Assembly: GCA_044222685.1 (NCBI GenBank)
Contig: JBGAMU010000093.1
Coordinates: 1 to 24,032, forward strand
DNA from: JAEUPI01 sp044222685
GTDB taxonomy: Bacteria; Pseudomonadota; Gammaproteobacteria; Burkholderiales; Burkholderiaceae_C
Direction of reading: 5' to 3'
DNA length: 24,032 nucleotides
The stretch's first letter is position 1. Each line of letters begins with the position of its first letter. Both the position numbers and the translations under genes were made by a program. Under the pieces are notes generated by a model. It ran no database searches, had not been told where the DNA came from, and saw only the letters and a program-made list of their open reading frames with translations. Of the stretch, positions 17,000 through 24,032 are shown in pieces.

Positions 17000-17968
17000 T
17001 CAGTCGCGCGCCGGCGTCGCGGCGAGCGCGCGCTCGAGCGCGTCGACGAACATGCGCGGCACGTCGAAGCCGGTCTGGTCGGTGATCTCGCGAAAGCAGG
17101 TCGGGCTGGTGACGTTGATCTCGGTGAGGCACTCGCCGATGATGTCCAGCCCCACCAGCAGCAGCCCGCGCGTGGCGAGCGTGGCGCCGATCGCCGCGGC
17201 GATCTCGTGGTCGCGCGCCGACAGCGGCCGCGCCACGCCCTTGCCGCCGACCGCCAGGTTGCCGCGTATCTCGCTGCCCTGCGGAATGCGCGCCAGGCAA
17301 TGCGGCACCGGCTCGCCGCCGATCACCAGCACGCGCTTGTCGCCCTGCGCGATCTCGCTCAGGTACTTCTGCGCCATCACTGTGGTGGTGCCGTGGCGAT
17401 TGAGCGTCTCGATGATCGAGCCGAGATTCAGCCCGTCGGCAGCGACGCGGAAGATACCCATGCCGCCCATGCCGTCGAGCGGCTTCAGGATGATGTCGCC
17501 GTGCTCGGCGTGGAACGCACGCACCGCCTCGGGCCGGCGCGCCACCAGCGTCGGCGCGATGTACTGCGGGAACTCCAGGATCGCCAGCTTCTCCGGATGG
17601 TCGCGCAGCGACGCCGGCTTGTTGAAGACCCGCGCGCCCTCGCGTTCGGCCTGCTGCAGCAGGTGCGTGGCATAGAAGTACTCGCTGTCGAACGGCGGGT
17701 CCTGCCGCATCAGCACGGCATGCACGTCGGCCAGTGCCAGCTCGGCCCGCGTCAGCTCGTCGAACCAGGGATCGTCTTCGCGGCCGGTGAGCGCCACCGC
17801 GCGCGCGTCACGCGCCACCACGCGCGCGCCGCGGCGCCAGACCAGGTCGCCGGCCTGGCAGGCCCACAGCTCGTGGCCGCGGCGCGCCGCCTCGCGCATC
17901 ATCGTGAAGGTGGTGTCCTTGTAGGTCTTGAACGACTCCAGCGGATCGGCGACGAACAGCAGCTTCAT
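17000..17968 (-). CDS. gshB: Glutathione synthetase
   Basis: 322-residue ATP-grasp ligase that joins gamma-glutamylcysteine and glycine to form glutathione (second step). Seen: N-terminal KLLFVADPLESFKTYKDTTFTMMREAARRGHE; substrate-contact stretch LMRQDPPFDSEYFYATHLL (87-105); ILKPLDGMGGMGIFRV (160-174) with the ATP lysine and glycine-rich loop; and LTEINVTSPTCFREI (281-295) with the metal/ATP Glu and Asn. Length is close to E. coli GshB (316). ATG at 17968 is 20 nt after the benE stop with a weak ribosome site. gshA lies 3 kb upstream on the same strand with kup and benE between them, so both glutathione enzymes may share a transcript. Confidence 0.96.
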   Translation of the reverse strand: MKLLFVADPLESFKTYKDTTFTMMREAARRGHELWACQAGDLVWRRGARVVARDARAVALTGREDDPWFDELTRAELALADVHAVLMRQDPPFDSEYFYATHLLQQAEREGARVFNKPASLRDHPEKLAILEFPQYIAPTLVARRPEAVRAFHAEHGDIILKPLDGMGGMGIFRVAADGLNLGSIIETLNRHGTTTVMAQKYLSEIAQGDKRVLVIGGEPVPHCLARIPQGSEIRGNLAVGGKGVARPLSARDHEIAAAIGATLATRGLLLVGLDIIGECLTEINVTSPTCFREITDQTGFDVPRMFVDALERALAATPARD

Positions 17969-17988
17969 GGGATGCGACGAGGGCGGGG

Positions 17989-19176
17989 CTAGCGGCGGGC
18001 CCGCCAGTGTTGCACAGCCATCGCGATCACGCCGGCGAGCACGCCCCAGAAGGCCGAGCCGATGCCGGCGAACTGCAGGCCCGACAGCGTGACGATGAAG
18101 GTCAGCAGCGCAGCCTCGCGCTGCGATGCGTCGTGCATCGCCTGCGCCAGCGCGGCGCCGATGGTCGACAGCAGCGCGAGGCCGGCGACGGCCAGCACCA
18201 GCTCGCGCGGAAAGGCTGCCAGCAGCGACACCACGGCACCGGCGCCGAGCCCGAGCACGACGTAGAACGCGCCGGCCATCATCGCGGCGACGTAGCGCCG
18301 CGCCGGGTCTGCGTGGGCCTCCCGGCCCATGCAGATGGCAGCGGTGATGGCAGCCAGGTTGAGCGCATAGCCGCCGAACGGCGCCAGCAGCAGCGAGGCC
18401 GCGCCGGTGACGGCCCCCGGCGGCGACACCGGCGTGTCGTATCCGCTGGCGCGTTGCGCCGCCACGCCCGGCAGGTTCTGCGACGCCATCGTGACGACGA
18501 ACAGCGGCAGCGCGAGGCCCAGCAGCACCGGCCACTCGAACTGCGGTGGAGTCCAGATCGGTGTCGCCCACGCCCACTCCACACCGGATGTCGACGACGT
18601 GCCCCCGCCTGCGGCAGCGCGCTGCGCGAGTGCACACGCCATGCCGGCGGCCAGCACGCCGGGCACCGCGTAGCGCGGCCACCAGCGCCGGCCGAGCAGA
18701 TAGGCGGCGGCCATCACGCCGACCAGCAGCGGCGCGCTGCGGGCCGCCAGCGCCGCGTCGAGCGCAAAGCGCGCCAGCACGCCAGCCAGCAGCGCCGCGG
18801 CCAGTGACAGCGGGATGCGGTTCATCAGCCGTTCGAAGATGCGCGTCGCGCCGGCGAGCAACAACAACACCGCGCAGACGACGAAGGCCCCGGTGGCCTG
18901 CGCCAGCGTGACCCCGCTGGTGGCGGCGATCAGTGCTGCGCCGGGCGTCGACCAGGCCGTGAGCACCGGTTGCCGGTACCACCACGACAGCGCGAAGCTG
19001 GTCAGGCCCATGCCCAGACCGAGCGCCCACAACCACGACACGGTGTGCGCCGGCGACGCACCGACCGCCTGCGCAGCCTGGAAGATCAGCGCCACCGAAC
19101 TGCTGTAGCCGACCAGCACCGCCACGAAGCCGGCGACGACGGCGCTGAACGAGAAGTCGGACCGCAGGGAACGCAT
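17989..19176 (-). CDS. benE: BenE family benzoate/H+ symporter-like transporter
   Basis: 395-residue inner-membrane transporter with about 12 hydrophobic segments; PF03594 type. Recognisable elements are VGYSSSVALIFQAAQAVGASPAHTVSWLWALGLGMGL near the N-terminus, the central MASQNLPGVAAQRASGYDTPVSP and the following PFGGYALNLAAITAAICMGREAHADP, both hallmark stretches of BenE/YdcO. Length matches E. coli YdcO/BenE (391). There are no ben or cat genes nearby, so benzoate is not certain as the substrate; YdcO-type members have unknown substrates. ATG at 19176 follows the kup stop by 82 nt of sequence in which I see no clear promoter. The open frame extends upstream to 19278 but those residues overlap kup. 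Confidence 0.88.
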   Translation of the reverse strand: MRSLRSDFSFSAVVAGFVAVLVGYSSSVALIFQAAQAVGASPAHTVSWLWALGLGMGLTSFALSWWYRQPVLTAWSTPGAALIAATSGVTLAQATGAFVVCAVLLLLAGATRIFERLMNRIPLSLAAALLAGVLARFALDAALAARSAPLLVGVMAAAYLLGRRWWPRYAVPGVLAAGMACALAQRAAAGGGTSSTSGVEWAWATPIWTPPQFEWPVLLGLALPLFVVTMASQNLPGVAAQRASGYDTPVSPPGAVTGAASLLLAPFGGYALNLAAITAAICMGREAHADPARRYVAAMMAGAFYVVLGLGAGAVVSLLAAFPRELVLAVAGLALLSTIGAALAQAMHDASQREAALLTFIVTLSGLQFAGIGSAFWGVLAGVIAMAVQHWRARR

Positions 19177-19258
19177 CGCCGCAGGATAGCCGGGCGGCGC
19201 CGACTGTCCGGTGGCAGCGCGGCTCGAAGCGTCGGCGGCCGTCAGCGGCGCGCGACGC

Positions 19259-21136
19259 TCAGATCTCGACCTTGGCACCGAGCTCGACGATGCGGTTGCT
19301 CGGCAGGTTCAGGAAGTCGGCGGCCGCGGCGGCGTTGCGGTGCATGTTGGCGAACAGCTTCTCGCGCCACAGCGACATGCCCTTGCCGAGCGACGGCATC
19401 ACGATGTCGCGGCTCAGGAAGTAGCTGGTGTCCATCTCGGGCAGCGGGATGCCGCGGCTCTCGAGCAACTTGAGCGCCTCGGGCACGTCGGGGTCGTTCT
19501 TGAAGCCGAAGTTCAGCGTGACCTGCCAGCAGTCGTGGCCGAGCGGCTCGACGCTGAGCCGCTTGTCGAAGCCGATCCACGGCACCTCGTGGTGGCGCAC
19601 GTTGACGAACAGGTTGTGCGCGTGCAGCACCTTGTTGTGCTTGAGGTTGTGCATCAACGCGTTGGGTGTCAGCCCGGGCTCGGCGACCAGGAACACCGCG
19701 GTGCCCTCCACGCGCGTGGGCGGGCTGACGAACACCGCGTCGAGAAACCCCTTCAGGTCGATCGCGTCGTCGCGCAGGCGGTCGCTCATCAGCTTGCGGC
19801 CCTGCTTCCAGGTCAGCATCAGCATGAACATGCCGCTGCCGATCAGGATCGGGAACCAGCCGCCGGACATCAGCTTGAGCATGTTCGACAGGAAGAACGC
19901 GAGGTCGACAACGAAGAAGAAGCCGGTCGCCGCGACGCACAACGCCAGCGGGTACTTCCAGCCGTAGCGGATGACGAAGAAGGTCATCACGGTGGTGATC
20001 GTCATGTCCAGCGTCACCGCGATGCCGTAGGCGGTGGCCAGGTTGGACGAGGTGCGGAACAGCAGCACCGCCAGCACGATGAACACGTACAGGCTCCAGT
20101 TGATGAACGGCACGTAGATCTGGCCGGTCTCGCGCACCGACGTGTGCTGGATGTTCATGCGCGGCAGCAGGCCGAGCTGGATCGCCTGCTTGGTGACCGA
20201 GAACGCCGCGGTGATCAGCGCCTGCGACGCGATCACCGTCGCCGCCGTGGCCAGACCCACCAGCGGCAGCTGCGCCCAGGCCGGCGCCATCAGGTAAAAC
20301 GGGTTGGCGATCGCGGTCGGGTTGTCGAGCAGCATCGCGCCCTGGCCGAAGTAGTTGATCACCAGCGCCGGCATCACCAGGCCGTACCAGGCGATGCGGA
20401 TCGGCAGCTTGCCGAAGTGGCCGAGGTCGGCGTACAGCGCCTCGCCGCCGGTGACCACCAGCACCACCGCACCGAGCGCGATGAACGACACCAGCGGCTG
20501 CGCGTAGAAGAAGCCCAGCGCATACGTCGGATTGAGCGCGACCAGCACGCCGGGCTGCTCGGCGATGTGCGGCACGCCGAGCGCGATCAGTGCGAAGAAC
20601 CAGATCAGCGTGATCGGTCCGAAGGTCTTGCCGATGCCGCCGGTGCCGTAGCGCTGCACCGCGAACAAAGCCGTCAACACCAGCAAGGTCACCGGCACCA
20701 CCCAGCCGGTCAGCGCCGGCGCGGCGACGCCCAGGCCCTCGACCGCCGACAGCACCGAGATCGCCGGCGTGATGACACCGTCACCATAGAAGATCGCGGT
20801 GCCGAACAGGCCCACCACCATCAGCAGCCGGCGCAGCGGCGGCCGGTCCTTCACCGCCGTGGTGGCAAGCGCCAACATCGCGATCAGGCCGCCCTCGCCG
20901 TTGTTGTCGGCGCGCAGGATCAGCAGCACGTACTTCAACGAGACGACCACGGTGATCGTCCAGAAGATCAGCGACAGCACGCCGAGCACGTTCTCGTGGC
21001 TCAGCGGCACGTGGCCGGCGTGGAAGACCTCCTTCAGCGCATAGAGCGGGCTGGTGCCGATGTCGCCATAGACGACGCCCAGGGCACCGAGGGTCAGGGC
21101 GGCGACGACGCCTGGAGATTGGGAAGCCTTGCTCAC
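19259..21136 (-). CDS. kup: Kup family low-affinity K+ uptake permease
   Basis: 625-residue K+/H+ symporter. The family signature GVVYGDIGTSPLYALKEVF begins at about residue 20 (with Asp25); further blocks are ADNNGEGGLIAMLAL (about 76) and FGTAIFYGDGVITPAISVLSAVEGL, and the last about 180 residues form the hydrophilic cytoplasmic domain with the APxFLVAEPG-like and TSYFLSRD segments. Twelve membrane helices are expected; length equals E. coli Kup (622). The start is GTG at 21136 with AGG nine bases upstream. It sits between gshA (93 nt upstream) and benE. A hairpin occupies the leader just before the start codon. Confidence 0.96.
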   Translation of the reverse strand: MSKASQSPGVVAALTLGALGVVYGDIGTSPLYALKEVFHAGHVPLSHENVLGVLSLIFWTITVVVSLKYVLLILRADNNGEGGLIAMLALATTAVKDRPPLRRLLMVVGLFGTAIFYGDGVITPAISVLSAVEGLGVAAPALTGWVVPVTLLVLTALFAVQRYGTGGIGKTFGPITLIWFFALIALGVPHIAEQPGVLVALNPTYALGFFYAQPLVSFIALGAVVLVVTGGEALYADLGHFGKLPIRIAWYGLVMPALVINYFGQGAMLLDNPTAIANPFYLMAPAWAQLPLVGLATAATVIASQALITAAFSVTKQAIQLGLLPRMNIQHTSVRETGQIYVPFINWSLYVFIVLAVLLFRTSSNLATAYGIAVTLDMTITTVMTFFVIRYGWKYPLALCVAATGFFFVVDLAFFLSNMLKLMSGGWFPILIGSGMFMLMLTWKQGRKLMSDRLRDDAIDLKGFLDAVFVSPPTRVEGTAVFLVAEPGLTPNALMHNLKHNKVLHAHNLFVNVRHHEVPWIGFDKRLSVEPLGHDCWQVTLNFGFKNDPDVPEALKLLESRGIPLPEMDTSYFLSRDIVMPSLGKGMSLWREKLFANMHRNAAAAADFLNLPSNRIVELGAKVEI

Positions 21137-21143
21137 GCAGCGC

Positions 21144-21170
21144 GGCCTGTTTCGAATGCAGGCCTTCGAA
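21144..21170 (-). promoter_or_regulatory. Hairpin and repeated TTCGAA in the kup leader
   Basis: Arms GGCCTG (21144-21149) and CAGGCC (21159-21164) flank a nine-base loop, and TTCGAA occurs in the loop (21151-21156) and again directly beside the stem (21165-21170). On the kup mRNA the structure ends seven bases before the GTG start and includes the AGG that would be the ribosome site, so folding could limit initiation. No known riboswitch is recognised. Confidence 0.4.
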
Positions 21171-21229
21171 GCAAAACCCTGATTGTGCGCCTGTGACCGG
21201 CCACCTGCGCCGCCACCAGTGTCGGCTGA

Positions 21230-22525
21230 CTACTCGTAGGTTTCGGCGTTCGGGTCGGTCGCCTCGAGCTCGTAGCTGGCGGCCAGCATCGCCAGGCGTC
21301 CGATCACGCCGTACATGTAGAACCGGTTGGGTGCGCTGACGCCGGGCTTCTCGCCCAGCCGCGGCAGGTGGTGGCTCTCGGCAAAGGCCAGCGGCACGAA
21401 GCTCGAGCCCGGCGCGTTGAGGTTCTCGTCGATGCCGCGCTCGGCATGCACCCGGTAGAAGCCGCCGACGACGTAGCGGTCGATCATGTAGACCACCGGC
21501 TCGGCCACGGCGTCGTTCATGCGCTCGTAGGTCGGCACGCCTTCCTGGATGATCACCTCGTCGACATGCTGGCCGTCCTTGACGACGCTCATCTTGTTGC
21601 GGGTGCGCCGGCTCACGTCGTCGAGATCCTTCACGTCGCGCACGGTCATGATGCCCATGCCGTAGGTGCCGTTGTCGGCCTTGACGACGACGAAGGGCTT
21701 CTCGTTGATGCCGTATTCCTTGTACTTGCGGCGCACCTTGGTCAGCAGCGCCTCGGCATTGCCGCGCACGCAGTCCAGGCCCTCGCTGCTGTCGAAGTCG
21801 ACCTTGCCGCAGTGCGCGGCCATCGGGTTGATCAGCCACGGGTCCATGCCGAGCAGCTTGGCGAACTTCTTGGCCACTTCTTCATAGCTGCGGAAGTGCC
21901 GGCTCTTGCGCCGCACCGCCCAGCCGGCATGCAGCGGCGGCAGCAGGTACTGCTCGTGCAGGCCCTCCAGCACCTTCGGGATGCCGGCCGACAGGTCGTT
22001 GTTGAGCAGGATCGTGCAAGGGTCGAAGTCCTTCAGGCCGAGCCGGCCGCGCGTGCGCACCAGCGGCTCCAGCGTCAGCTCGCCGCCGTCGGGCAGCGCG
22101 ATCTGGGTCGGCTCCTTCACGTCGCCGTCGAGCGTGCCAAGCCGCACGTTGAGCCCGGCCTGGTGGAAGATGCGCATCAGCCGCTGCACGTTCGACAGGT
22201 AGAACGTGTTGCGCGTGTGCCGCTCCGGGATCAGCAGCAGGTTCTTCGCCTCGGGGCAGATCTTCTCGATCGCCGCCATCGCCGCCTGCACCGCCAACGG
22301 CAGCATCTCGGCCGTCAGGTTGTTGAAGCCGCCGGGGAACAGATTGGTGTCCACAGGCGCCAGCTTGAAGCCGGCATTGCGGATGTCCACCGAGGAGTAG
22401 AACGGCGGCGTGTGTTCCATCCACTCGAGCCGGAACCAGCGTTCGATGGCCGGCATCGACTCGAGGATGCGCTGCTCGAGCTCGTTGATCGGGCCATTGA
22501 GCGCGGTGATCAGGTGCGGGACCAT
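21230..22525 (-). CDS. gshA: Glutamate-cysteine ligase (GshA, proteobacterial PF08886 type)
   Basis: 431-residue ligase for the first step of glutathione synthesis, of the non-orthologous class found in Thiobacillus/Burkholderiales and not the E. coli type. The family style is clear: N-terminal MVPHLITALNGPINELE, FYSSVDIRNAGFKLAPVDTNLFPGGFNNL (about 42-70), RHTRNTFYLSNV, CGKVDFDSSEGLDC, VVVKADNGTYGMGIMTV (an ATP-grasp-like Lys and Gly loop) and YMYGVIGRLAMLAASYELE near the C-terminus. ATG at 22525 has TTAGG about seven bases upstream. It is the first gene of the run gshA-kup-benE-gshB-uup-exporter and follows the amtB terminator, so it needs its own promoter; a TAGAAT (22560-22555, minus) is a weak -10 candidate without a good -35. 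Confidence 0.95.
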   Translation of the reverse strand: MVPHLITALNGPINELEQRILESMPAIERWFRLEWMEHTPPFYSSVDIRNAGFKLAPVDTNLFPGGFNNLTAEMLPLAVQAAMAAIEKICPEAKNLLLIPERHTRNTFYLSNVQRLMRIFHQAGLNVRLGTLDGDVKEPTQIALPDGGELTLEPLVRTRGRLGLKDFDPCTILLNNDLSAGIPKVLEGLHEQYLLPPLHAGWAVRRKSRHFRSYEEVAKKFAKLLGMDPWLINPMAAHCGKVDFDSSEGLDCVRGNAEALLTKVRRKYKEYGINEKPFVVVKADNGTYGMGIMTVRDVKDLDDVSRRTRNKMSVVKDGQHVDEVIIQEGVPTYERMNDAVAEPVVYMIDRYVVGGFYRVHAERGIDENLNAPGSSFVPLAFAESHHLPRLGEKPGVSAPNRFYMYGVIGRLAMLAASYELEATDPNAETYE

Positions 22526-22627
22526 GGCGGCCTAACTGGGGGCGGATCGGCCGAATTCTAGGCGTCAGGTCCGCTCGCACCCGGCACCGGCTGGCCGCCA
22601 CCGGCAGGCCACGTGCCCGCGACGGAC
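22526..22627 (-). promoter_or_regulatory. Probable promoter region of the gshA operon
   Basis: Non-coding stretch between the amtB terminator and gshA. Because the terminator should stop upstream transcription, initiation is expected here. The best hexamer is TAGAAT on the minus strand (22560-22555), 30 nt before the ATG, but the region 16-18 bp upstream of it does not resemble TTGACA. An activator-dependent or non-sigma-70 promoter is possible. Confidence 0.35.
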
Positions 22628-22655
22628 AAAAAAAGAGGCCGCCGGATCGGCGGCC
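22628..22655 (-). terminator. Strong intrinsic terminator of amtB
   Basis: Perfect 8-bp stem GGCCGCCG (22637-22644) / CGGCGGCC (22648-22655) with a three-base loop, followed on the minus strand by TCTTTTTTT (complement of 22628-22636). It lies 27 nt after the amtB TAG and separates amtB from gshA. Confidence 0.95.
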
Positions 22656-22682
22656 CCAAGCTCGCTGTGAACCCCTTGAGAA

Positions 22683-24032
22683 CTACTTGCTGTACGCCGT
22701 CTCGCCGTGCGAGCTGATGTCCAGACCTTCGCGCTCTTCCTCTTCGGTCACGCGCAGCCCGATCACCATGTCGACGATCTTGTACGACGCGGCGGCCACC
22801 ACGCCCGACCAGACGATGGTCAGCAGCACGGCCTTCAGCTGGATCCAGACCTGCGCGCCGATCGGGTTGGAGCCGACGGTGGCGGTGACCCAGTCGGTCA
22901 CCAGGCCCGGGCCGCCGAGGTCCTGCGTGTTGAACACGCCGGTCAGCAGCGCGCCGACGATGCCGCCGACGCCGTGCACGCCGAACACGTCGAGCGAGTC
23001 GTCCGCGCCGAGCAGCTTCTTCAGGCCGTTGACACCCCACAGGCAGGCGAAGCCGGCGATGAAGCCGATGATGATCGCGCCCATCAGGCCGACGTTGCCG
23101 GCGGCCGGCGTGATGGCCACCAGACCCGCCACGGCACCGGAAGCAGCACCGAGCATCGACGCCTTGCCGCGCATCATCGCCTCACCCAGGCACCAGGCCA
23201 GCACGGCGGCCGAGGTGGCGGTGAAGGTGTTCATGAACGCCAGCACCGCCGAGTTGCCTGCTTCGAGCGCCGAGCCGGCGTTGAAGCCGAACCAGCCGAC
23301 CCACAGCATCGCGGCACCGACCATCGTGAGCGGCAGGCTGTGCGGGGCCATGGCTTCCTTGCCGTAGCCGACGCGCTTGCCGATCATGAAGGCGCCGACG
23401 ATGCCGGCGACGGCCGCGTTGATGTGCACCACCGTGCCGCCGGCGAAGTCGAGCGCGCCCCACTGCCAGATCAGGCCGGCCCTGGCGTTCAAGCCGTCGA
23501 CCAGGCCGGCGGCGGTGTAGGCGTCGGGGCCCATCCAGTACCACACCATGTGCGCGATCGGCAGGTAGCTGAAGCTGAACCACAGCACCATGAACAGCAG
23601 CACCGCCGCGAACTTGATGCGTTCGGCGAAGGCGCCGACGACCAGGCAGCAGGTGATGCCCGCGAAGGTGGCCTGGAACGCGGCGAACAGCAGCTCCGGG
23701 ATGACCACGCCCTTGCTGAAGGTGCCGGCCATCGCGAAGGCGCCGGTGGCCGGGTCGAACAGGCCCCGCAGGAACAGCCGGTCGAAGCCGCCGATGAAGG
23801 CGCTGCCCTCGGTGAACGCCAGGCTGTAGCCGTACAGGCACCACAGCACGACGATCAGCGCGAAGGTCACCATCACCTGCATCAGCACCGACAGCATGTT
23901 CTTGCTGCGCACCAGGCCGCCGTAGAACAGCGCCAGGCCCGGCACCGTCATCATGACGACCAGCAGCGTGGCGACCAGCATCCAGGCAACGTCGCCCTTG
24001 TCGGGCACCGGCGCAGCGGCGGCGGGTGCCGG
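22683..24032 (-). CDS. amtB: Ammonium transporter AmtB (N-terminus cut by the window edge)
   Basis: 449 residues are visible; the frame stays open to the last base, so the true start lies outside. The first visible residues, PAPAAAAPVPDKGDVAWML, look like the end of a cleaved Ala/Pro-rich signal segment, normal for Amt proteins; a GTG at 24008 is a less likely start. About eleven membrane helices follow. Family hallmarks: GLALFYGGLVRSKN, the twin-His pore residues in LPIAHMVWYWMGPDA and DVFGVHGVGGIVGALLTG, and GALDFAGGTVVHINAAVAGIVGA. The channel passes ammonium/ammonia and is normally gated by the PII protein GlnK, usually encoded just upstream (outside this window). The C-terminal tail TEEEEREGLDISSHGETAYSK is the GlnK-contact region. 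It ends with TAG before a strong terminator. Confidence 0.96.
   Translation of the reverse strand, partial: PAPAAAAPVPDKGDVAWMLVATLLVVMMTVPGLALFYGGLVRSKNMLSVLMQVMVTFALIVVLWCLYGYSLAFTEGSAFIGGFDRLFLRGLFDPATGAFAMAGTFSKGVVIPELLFAAFQATFAGITCCLVVGAFAERIKFAAVLLFMVLWFSFSYLPIAHMVWYWMGPDAYTAAGLVDGLNARAGLIWQWGALDFAGGTVVHINAAVAGIVGAFMIGKRVGYGKEAMAPHSLPLTMVGAAMLWVGWFGFNAGSALEAGNSAVLAFMNTFTATSAAVLAWCLGEAMMRGKASMLGAASGAVAGLVAITPAAGNVGLMGAIIIGFIAGFACLWGVNGLKKLLGADDSLDVFGVHGVGGIVGALLTGVFNTQDLGGPGLVTDWVTATVGSNPIGAQVWIQLKAVLLTIVWSGVVAAASYKIVDMVIGLRVTEEEEREGLDISSHGETAYSK

Noticed and set aside
19211..21196. 661-codon open frame on the plus strand opposite kup
   Set aside because: Composition is dominated by Arg, His, Gln and Asp as expected for the antisense of a GC-rich gene; it shows no domain, and kup on the other strand is unmistakable.

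Overview
The window is very GC-rich, densely packed chromosomal DNA with short intergenic gaps and many stop/start overlaps (ATGA, GTGA, TGATG). Gene content and protein style (PF08886-type GshA next to GshB and AmtB, Uup, cytochrome c', YceI) suggest a betaproteobacterium of the Burkholderiales, probably close to the Rubrivivax/Leptothrix/Rhizobacter group. This assignment is inferred from family knowledge, not from a search. I see no rRNA, tRNA, CRISPR array, insertion sequence, phage gene or plasmid gene. Most of the window reads as ordinary core and semi-accessory chromosome.

Layout. (1) 40-3973, minus strand: cytochrome b561, a GNAT acetyltransferase, then an HpcH/HpaI aldolase, an aldose 1-epimerase and an SMP-30 lactonase. 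The last three look like part of a sugar or sugar-acid breakdown route. (2) 4189-6339, plus strand, divergent from cytochrome b561: cytochrome c' with a clear terminator, an unrecognised polytopic membrane protein, and a secreted YceI protein. A REP-like extragenic repeat follows. (3) 6466-11814, minus strand: a tightly coupled six-gene unit. In transcription order it holds an EamA exporter, a LysN-type aminotransferase, a threonine/serine dehydratase-like enzyme, a PhzF-family gene, a glyoxalase-like (VOC) protein and a free-standing alanyl-tRNA editing protein (AlaX type). The PhzF gene is broken by an internal deletion of about 43 nt that removes a conserved block and shifts the frame. (4) 11904-13370, plus strand: a MocR/PdxR-type regulator divergent from that unit. 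The 89-nt gap between them holds an ordered array of GTACA sites, including a perfect 8-bp inverted repeat. (5) 13396-14145: an unrecognised 249-residue protein, convergent with the next unit. (6) 14165-22525, minus strand: gshA, kup, benE, gshB, uup and a second EamA transporter. (7) 22683 to the window end, minus strand: amtB, cut at its N-terminus by the window edge and closed by a strong intrinsic terminator.

How the parts fit. The most system-like piece is region 3 plus 4: one regulator with an aminotransferase-fold sensor, a dense operator, an exporter, two PLP enzymes and a tRNA-editing enzyme. A reasonable hypothesis is a locus that senses, degrades, exports and proofreads against a small amino acid or analogue that can be mischarged onto tRNA(Ala). 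The individual families are known; the combination and its substrate are not established here. Region 6 places the K+ importer Kup between the two glutathione-synthesis genes. I found no convincing wholly new system.
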